A stretch of 64,000 bases of DNA, taken from Azoarcus olearius (GTDB lineage: Bacteria; Pseudomonadota; Gammaproteobacteria; Burkholderiales; Rhodocyclaceae). Where the stretch lies: the NCBI RefSeq assembly GCF_001682385.1, contig NZ_CP016210.1:1860001-1924000 (forward strand), given 5' to 3'. Position 1 is the stretch's first letter. Each line of letters starts with the position of its first letter. Below the pieces are notes generated by a model. The model did no database searches and was not told where the DNA came from. It worked only from the letters and a program-made list of their open reading frames with translations. Shown here in pieces: positions 59,067 through 64,000 of this stretch. The position numbers and the translations under genes were made by a program.

Positions 59067-61754
59067 TCAGTCCTGCAGCGACAGCACGCCGAGCTTGATC
59101 GTGCTGTCGTCCGGGTCGTTGGTGAGCACGAAGCCGAGGCCTTGCACGAACTTCAGCATGCGGTCGTTGTTGGCGAGGAAGACCCCGTTCATGTACGAAA
59201 GCCCCTTGCTGCGCGCGGTTTCGATCAGTACGCCCATCAGCTTGCGGGCAAGTCCGCGGTGCTGCCATTCGTCGCCGACCACCACGGCGAACTCACAGGA
59301 TTCACCATCGGGATTGACCGCGTAGCGGCACACGCCGATTTCCTTTTCCACGCCGTCCACCTGGATGGTGGCGAGGAAGGCCATCTCGCGGTCGTAGTCG
59401 ATCTGCGTGAGGCGGGCCACCATCGCCGGCGGCAGCTCGCGCATCGTGTTCATGAAGCGGTAGTACTTGGTCTCGGTGGACAGTCCGCGCACGAACTCGA
59501 CCTCGAGTTCCGCATCTTCCGGCTTGATCGGGCGGATCGTGATCTCGACGCCGTCCGGCACCGTCCATTTGCTGGTGAGGTGCGACGGGTAGGGATGGAT
59601 CGCCATGTGGTCGTAGCGGTCCGCGGTGGGCGAGACGTTGTCGACCACGATGCGGGCATCCACCGCCACCGCGCCGTTCTCGTCGACGATCAGCGGATTG
59701 ATGTCCATCTCGGTGATCCACGGCAGCTCGCAGACCATTTCCGACACGCGCAGCAGCACCAGCTCCAGCGCCTCCATGTCCACCGGCGGCAGGTTGCGGA
59801 AGTCGCCGAGCAGGCGGTGCACCCGGGTGGAGCGGATGAGGTCACCCGCCAGGTAGTTGTTGAGCGGCGGCAGCGCCACCGCCACGTCGCGGTTGGCCTC
59901 GACGCGGTTGCCGCCTTCACCGAAGGTGATCACCGGGCCGAACACCGGGTCGCGCCGTACGCCGACCATCAGCTCGCGGCCGTTGCGCTTGAGGATCATC
60001 GGTTCGATCGCGACGCCGTTGATCGCGGCTTCGGGGCGGTTCTTGCGGACCTCGTCCTGGATTTCCTGATAGGCGGTGCGGACTGCCGCCAGGCTGCCGA
60101 GGTTGAGCCGCACGCCGCCGGATTCCGACTTGTGGATGATCGACGGCGAGTCGATCTTCATCACCACCGGCAGGCCGATCTCCTCGGCCAGCACCATCGC
60201 CTCGGTGGCAGAGCGCGCGATCACGGTCTGCGCGATGGGGATGCGGAAGGCCGCCAGCAGCGCCTTCGATTCCATCTCGTTCAGCACCTTGCGACGCTCG
60301 GCGAGCGCGGTCTCGATCACCAGCCGCGCGCTCTCGATCGACGGCGGCGACAGGTGCGACAGCGAAGCCGGCGTCTGCATCAGCAGCTTCTGGTTGCGGT
60401 AGTAGGCCGAGATGTGGCTGAAGAGTTCGACGGCCGGTTCCGGCGTGCGGAAGGTGGGGATGCCGGCTTCGATGAAGCGGTGGCGCGCGTCGGTGACGAG
60501 GTCCTCGCCCATCCAGCAGGTGACCACCGGCTTGTCGGCAGTCTTTTCCAGTTCGATCAGAGCGTCGGCGACGCCGCTCGGATCGGTCATCGCCTGGGGG
60601 GTCAGCATCACCAGCACGCCGTCGACGTTCGGGCCTTCGAGCACCGCCTGGACTGCCTTGCGGTAACGCTCCACGTCCGCGTCGCCGAGGATGTCCACCG
60701 GGTTGCCGCGCGACCAGCTCGCGGGCAGCGCGACGTTGAGCTTCTCCATCGTGCCTTCGGAGAAGTTCGACAGCGGAATGCCGAGGTCCGCGGCACGGTC
60801 GGCCGCCATCACGCCGGGACCGCCGCCGTTGGTGATGATCGCCAGCCGGTTGCCGCGCGGTCGGAAGTGCGAGAACAGCGCGTTGGCGGCGGCAAACAGC
60901 TGCCCCATGTTGTACAGGCGGATGACGCCGGCGCGGCGCAGCGCGGCGTCGAACACCGCGTCGTCGCCGATCGGCGCGCCGGTGTGCGACAGGATGGCGC
61001 GCGAGACGTCCGGATGGCGCCCGACCTTGACCAGCAGCACCGGCTTCACGCGGGCGGCGCCGCGCAGCGCGCTCATGAAGCGGCGCGCGTCGCGGATGCC
61101 CTCGACGTACAGGAAGATGCTCTCGGTGCGGGGGTCCGAGATCATGAATTCGAGGATCTCGCCGAAGTCGATGTCGGACGAGGTGCCGAGCGACACCACC
61201 GCGGAGAAACCGACGTTGTTCGGCTTGGCCCAGTCGAGAATCGCCGCGCAGAGCGCGCCGGACTGCGAGATCAGGCCGATGCTGCCCTTGACCGCGCTGG
61301 CGTGGGCGAAGGTGGCGTTGAGGCCGAGTTCCGGCCGCATGATGCCCAGGCAGTTGGGGCCGAGCAGGCGGATCTTGTGGCGGCGGGCGGCTTCGATGAC
61401 GTGGCGCTCGTACAGCGCGCCGCGCGGACCGGTTTCGGAGAAGCCGGACGACAGCACGATGACCGCCTTGACCCCGGCGCGTCCGCAGCTATCTACGATG
61501 GCGGCAACCTTTTCGGCGCGCACCGCGATGACCGCGAGGTCGAGCCGGTGGGGCACGTCTTCCACCGACTTGTAACAGGGGATGCCGAGCACCGTGTCGT
61601 GCTTGGGATTGATCGCGAACAGGCGGCCCTTGTAACCCGCGTCGAGCATGTTGCGGACCAGCACGTTGCCCAGCGAAGACTCGCGCTCGCTGGCACCGAT
61701 GACGCCGACCGAGCGCGGCTCGAGCAAGGGAGAGAGGTAGTGCTTGTCTTTCAT
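59067..61754 (-). CDS. Acyl-CoA synthetase (NDP-forming)/GNAT fusion, Pat-type lysine acetyltransferase
   Basis: An 895-residue fusion. A CoA-binding domain (PRSVGVIGASERESSLGNVL), a succinyl-CoA-ligase-like flavodoxin domain (about 150-450), an ATP-grasp domain (about 490-700, with LPVVMKIDSPSIIHKSESGG) and a C-terminal GNAT acetyltransferase (about 725-895, with WQHRGLARKLMGVLIETA). This is the Pat/YfiQ order, an enzyme that acetylates lysines such as the one on acetyl-CoA synthetase; Pat has lost the synthetase activity. I chose ATG 61754; no strong Shine-Dalgarno is visible. Confidence 0.9.
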   Translation of the reverse strand: MKDKHYLSPLLEPRSVGVIGASERESSLGNVLVRNMLDAGYKGRLFAINPKHDTVLGIPCYKSVEDVPHRLDLAVIAVRAEKVAAIVDSCGRAGVKAVIVLSSGFSETGPRGALYERHVIEAARRHKIRLLGPNCLGIMRPELGLNATFAHASAVKGSIGLISQSGALCAAILDWAKPNNVGFSAVVSLGTSSDIDFGEILEFMISDPRTESIFLYVEGIRDARRFMSALRGAARVKPVLLVKVGRHPDVSRAILSHTGAPIGDDAVFDAALRRAGVIRLYNMGQLFAAANALFSHFRPRGNRLAIITNGGGPGVMAADRAADLGIPLSNFSEGTMEKLNVALPASWSRGNPVDILGDADVERYRKAVQAVLEGPNVDGVLVMLTPQAMTDPSGVADALIELEKTADKPVVTCWMGEDLVTDARHRFIEAGIPTFRTPEPAVELFSHISAYYRNQKLLMQTPASLSHLSPPSIESARLVIETALAERRKVLNEMESKALLAAFRIPIAQTVIARSATEAMVLAEEIGLPVVMKIDSPSIIHKSESGGVRLNLGSLAAVRTAYQEIQDEVRKNRPEAAINGVAIEPMILKRNGRELMVGVRRDPVFGPVITFGEGGNRVEANRDVAVALPPLNNYLAGDLIRSTRVHRLLGDFRNLPPVDMEALELVLLRVSEMVCELPWITEMDINPLIVDENGAVAVDARIVVDNVSPTADRYDHMAIHPYPSHLTSKWTVPDGVEITIRPIKPEDAELEVEFVRGLSTETKYYRFMNTMRELPPAMVARLTQIDYDREMAFLATIQVDGVEKEIGVCRYAVNPDGESCEFAVVVGDEWQHRGLARKLMGVLIETARSKGLSYMNGVFLANNDRMLKFVQGLGFVLTNDPDDSTIKLGVLSLQD

Positions 61755-61924
61755 CGGCGGCTGCCCGGTGGATTGAATCTGTTCTTGAACGGGGTGAGCC
61801 GGCCGGCCCGTAACCCCGGGAAACGCCCGTATTGTACTGCAGTGCACAAAACGCCTCCATGTTACTTCTCACGGGGGCGGCGCGTGTTGGCGGATTAGTT
61901 GAAGGGCTGGCGTTGCATGGGGGT

Positions 61925-63604
61925 TCAGCTCCCGAGCGTGAAGTAGAAGCGCGCGCCTTCACCGGGTTTGGACTGGGCCCAGATGACCCCGCCGTGGCGC
62001 TGGATGATGCGCTGCACTGTTGCAAGCCCGATGCCTGTGCCGGAGAACTCGGTGGCGTTGTGCAGGCGGTGGAAGGGGCGGAAGAGGTTGGCCGCGAAGG
62101 CCATGTCGAAGCCCGCGCCGTTGTCGGCCACGCAGAACACGCGGCGTTCGCGTTCGCGCTCGGCACGGAAGGCGATTCGCGCGACGGCCTGGCGCGAGGA
62201 GAACTTCCACGCGTTGCGCAGCAGGTTTTCGATCAGCACGCGCACCAGCGTGCGGTCGGCGGTGACGATGAGGCCGCGGGTGATTTCCACTTCGACTTCG
62301 CGCTCGGGCTCCTCGGCACGCAGTTCTTCGACCACCTGCAGCGCGAGTTCGGAGATGTCGAAGGTTTCCTTGTGCAGCGACTGGCGGGTGAGGCGGGCGA
62401 GTTCGATCAGCGCATCGATCAGATGCGCCATCCGCTGCGTTGCCTTGCGGATGCGGTCGAGGTGACTGCGCGCCGTTTCATCCAGCTTTTCTTCCAGCTC
62501 TTCTTCGAGGATGCGGGCAAAGCCGTCGATCGCGCGCAGCGGCGCGCGCAGGTCGTGCGAGACCGAATACGAGAAGGCCTCGAGTTCGCGGTTGGAGGCT
62601 TCCAGTTCGGAGGTGCGCATGCGCACCCGTGCTTCGAGTTCCTGGTTGATGTTCTTCAGCGTGAGTTCGGCCACCTTGCGCGACGAGATGTCATCCAGCG
62701 TGCCGGCGATACCGAGCCGGCTCCCGGCCGCGTCGGTGATCGGGCGGCAGGCGGCCTCGATCCAGCGGATTTCCCCTTCGCGGGTGCGCAGGCGCAGCTC
62801 GAAATGGCATTCGGGCAGTCGTCCGCTGGCCACCGCCAGCAGTTGTTCGCTGGCGCCGCCGCGGTCGTCCGGGTGAAAGAAATCGACCAGCGGCTTTCCC
62901 AGGCTCTGTTCCACCCGGTAGCCGGTGATGTTGCGCCACACGCCGTTGATGAAGCTGAGCCGCCCCTGGGTGTCGGTGCGGAAGATGACCTCGTTGACCG
63001 CTTCCACCACTTCGAAATAGCGCTGCTGGCTTTCCTGCAGCGCGCGTTCGGTGGCCACCTGCTCGGTCAGGTCGCGGCCGATGCCCTGGTAGCCGGCGAA
63101 TTCGCCGTTGCGCACCAGTGGCCGGCCGATGAGTTCGAGGTAGTGCAGCGCGCCGTCGCTGCCCTTGCAGGTGATCTGCAGCGTGACCGCGTCGCGTTGT
63201 TCGACCTGGGTGCGGTAGCGCAGCCAGTCGACCGGCTCGCATTCATCCCAGGCCTGCTCCCACGGGCGGCGGCCGAGCAGGGCGCGGGGGTCGAGCCCCG
63301 GGCGGTTGCGCAGTCCTTCGCCGATCCGGGTGTAGCGATGGTCTGCGTCGGTGGTCCATACCCAGTCCGAGGCCATCGCGATGAGTTCGAGCAAGCCGCG
63401 CGCATCCGGGGCCGGCAGAACCGCCTCGCCGGCTGCCTCGACGCGGGGGCGGCGCCACCAGGCGCCGGCACCGAAGCCGGCGAGCGCGACCGCCACCAGG
63501 CCGATCGCAAACGCCGTCAGACCGCCGCCGGCCGCATCTGCTTCCGCCGCAAGCGCCGGCATGCTGGCGCCGAGCAGCGGAACGAGCCCGTGAAGGCGGG
63601 CCAT
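61925..63604 (-). CDS. PAS-domain sensor histidine kinase (orphan)
   Basis: A sensor kinase of about 559 residues. A signal-peptide-like start (MARLHGLVPLLGASMPALAA) and one membrane helix near residue 30-50 anchor it. Two PAS domains follow (about 65-190 and 195-320), then HisKA with SYSVSHDLRAPLRAIDGF (phospho-accepting His) and HATPase with ENLLRNAWKF, ADNGAGFD and GTGIGLA. The sequence around the H box resembles phytochrome-like kinases. No response regulator is adjacent. A GTG at 63655 would give 17 more residues and has its own GGGAG. Confidence 0.9.
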   Translation of the reverse strand: MARLHGLVPLLGASMPALAAEADAAGGGLTAFAIGLVAVALAGFGAGAWWRRPRVEAAGEAVLPAPDARGLLELIAMASDWVWTTDADHRYTRIGEGLRNRPGLDPRALLGRRPWEQAWDECEPVDWLRYRTQVEQRDAVTLQITCKGSDGALHYLELIGRPLVRNGEFAGYQGIGRDLTEQVATERALQESQQRYFEVVEAVNEVIFRTDTQGRLSFINGVWRNITGYRVEQSLGKPLVDFFHPDDRGGASEQLLAVASGRLPECHFELRLRTREGEIRWIEAACRPITDAAGSRLGIAGTLDDISSRKVAELTLKNINQELEARVRMRTSELEASNRELEAFSYSVSHDLRAPLRAIDGFARILEEELEEKLDETARSHLDRIRKATQRMAHLIDALIELARLTRQSLHKETFDISELALQVVEELRAEEPEREVEVEITRGLIVTADRTLVRVLIENLLRNAWKFSSRQAVARIAFRAERERERRVFCVADNGAGFDMAFAANLFRPFHRLHNATEFSGTGIGLATVQRIIQRHGGVIWAQSKPGEGARFYFTLGS

Positions 63605-63902
63605 CGACCCATGCCTTATGGGGGACGAGAACGGTTTCGGTTGTGCGCGACTCACGGGACTCCCGTTTTCGGATTACCTCGATTGGATTAGCAAGCGCGA
63701 GGTTCTTTATGTGGGCACCGCGCTTCTATAGCACAGTTCCGCGCCGCCGCGTATCGCCGGCAGCCCGTATGGCGGCCCAGGTGGGCCCGGCGTCACGAAC
63801 GGCTGGCGTAGAATCTGTCATATCCGCTGCAAGCACGGCTTGCGCCAACCGTTTTCCGGACTTCCGCCGCTGGCGAGAGGTCTCTTGCCGAAGGACAGAC
63901 GC

Positions 63903-64000
63903 ATGCATTCCAGCCTGACCGCGCCCTCTCCGTGGGTGACCCGATTTGCGCCGTTGATCGCTGCCGGCGGTGAGGTGCTGGACCTTGCCTGTGGCGGCGG
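63903..64000 (+). CDS. SAM-dependent methyltransferase (5' end only)
   Basis: The first 32 codons of a gene that runs past the window edge. From ATG 63903 it reads MHSSLTAPSPWVTRFAPLIA and then VLDLACGGG, the glycine-rich SAM-binding motif I of Rossmann-fold methyltransferases. AAGGAC precedes the start. The substrate cannot be told from this fragment. It is divergent from the sensor kinase. Confidence 0.75.
   Translation, partial: MHSSLTAPSPWVTRFAPLIAAGGEVLDLACGG

Overview
The window looks like the chromosome of a GC-rich betaproteobacterium, most likely Rhodocyclales (Thauera/Azoarcus/Aromatoleum type). I infer this from gene content and order: rne|rluC, maf-yceD-rpmF-plsX-fabHDG-acpP-fabF, nadB|rpoE-rseABC-mucD, lepA-lepB-DUF4845-rnc-era-recO-pdxJ-acpS-nagZ, and minCDE. 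I had no database, so the genus is not certain.

Layout. 1-7.6 kb: the 3'-truncated RNase E gene, then a divergent run rluC-HAD phosphatase-Rieske protein-S49 peptidase, a convergent methyltransferase/maf pair, and yceD-rpmF from a strong promoter. 7.7-13.0 kb: the phospholipid/fatty-acid synthesis operon. 13.0-19.6 kb: a YgfX-like protein and nadB, facing the envelope-stress operon rpoE-rseA-rseB-rseC-mucD-glutaredoxin. 19.6-22.1 kb: a LysR regulator with a dyad operator, a small PQ-loop-like membrane protein and an orphan Bug-type solute-binding protein. 22.4-30.0 kb: the lepA...nagZ operon, with many ATGA start/stop overlaps. 30.2-33.1 kb: uvrC, pgsA and a tRNA-Gly/Cys/Gly cluster. 33.1-35.0 kb: a phosphodiesterase and a DUF1178 protein. 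35.1-49.5 kb: an integrated mobile element. 49.8-64 kb: an autotransporter, minCDE, Hsp33, an ArsC-like reductase, tex, a hexose-6-phosphate mutarotase, a Pat-type acyl-CoA synthetase/GNAT protein, an orphan sensor kinase and the start of a methyltransferase.

The mobile element is the main discovery. It lies between two copies of the 11-bp core GATTTTAAGTC (35133-35143 and 49493-49503), so it is 14,360 bp long. The core is the anticodon loop of a minus-strand tRNA-Leu(UAA) gene. The 5' half of that gene is stranded at 49493-49533 and the 3' half at 35089-35143; neither junction rebuilds it. The element instead carries a complete, different tRNA-Leu(UAA) (35300-35384), apparently a replacement. 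It encodes a tyrosine integrase, AlpA, small regulators, a primase/helicase next to a TGTCCCCC iteron array (candidate origin), about ten small genes, and a terminase pair. I see no capsid, portal, tail or lysis genes. At its left end are a SRAP-domain protein, a small gene behind a consensus LexA box, two divergent paralogous lipoproteins and a decayed XRE regulator. This fits a phage satellite better than a complete prophage, though a deleted prophage is not excluded.

How parts work together: the PlsX/Fab proteins and ACP make acyl chains for membrane lipid, AcpS elsewhere in the window activates ACP, and PgsA makes phosphatidylglycerol. RpoE/RseABC/MucD sense and repair envelope damage. 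MinCDE places the division septum. In the element, Int/AlpA would control integration and excision, the primase/helicase would replicate the circle from the iterons, and the terminase would package it, presumably into capsids of a helper phage.
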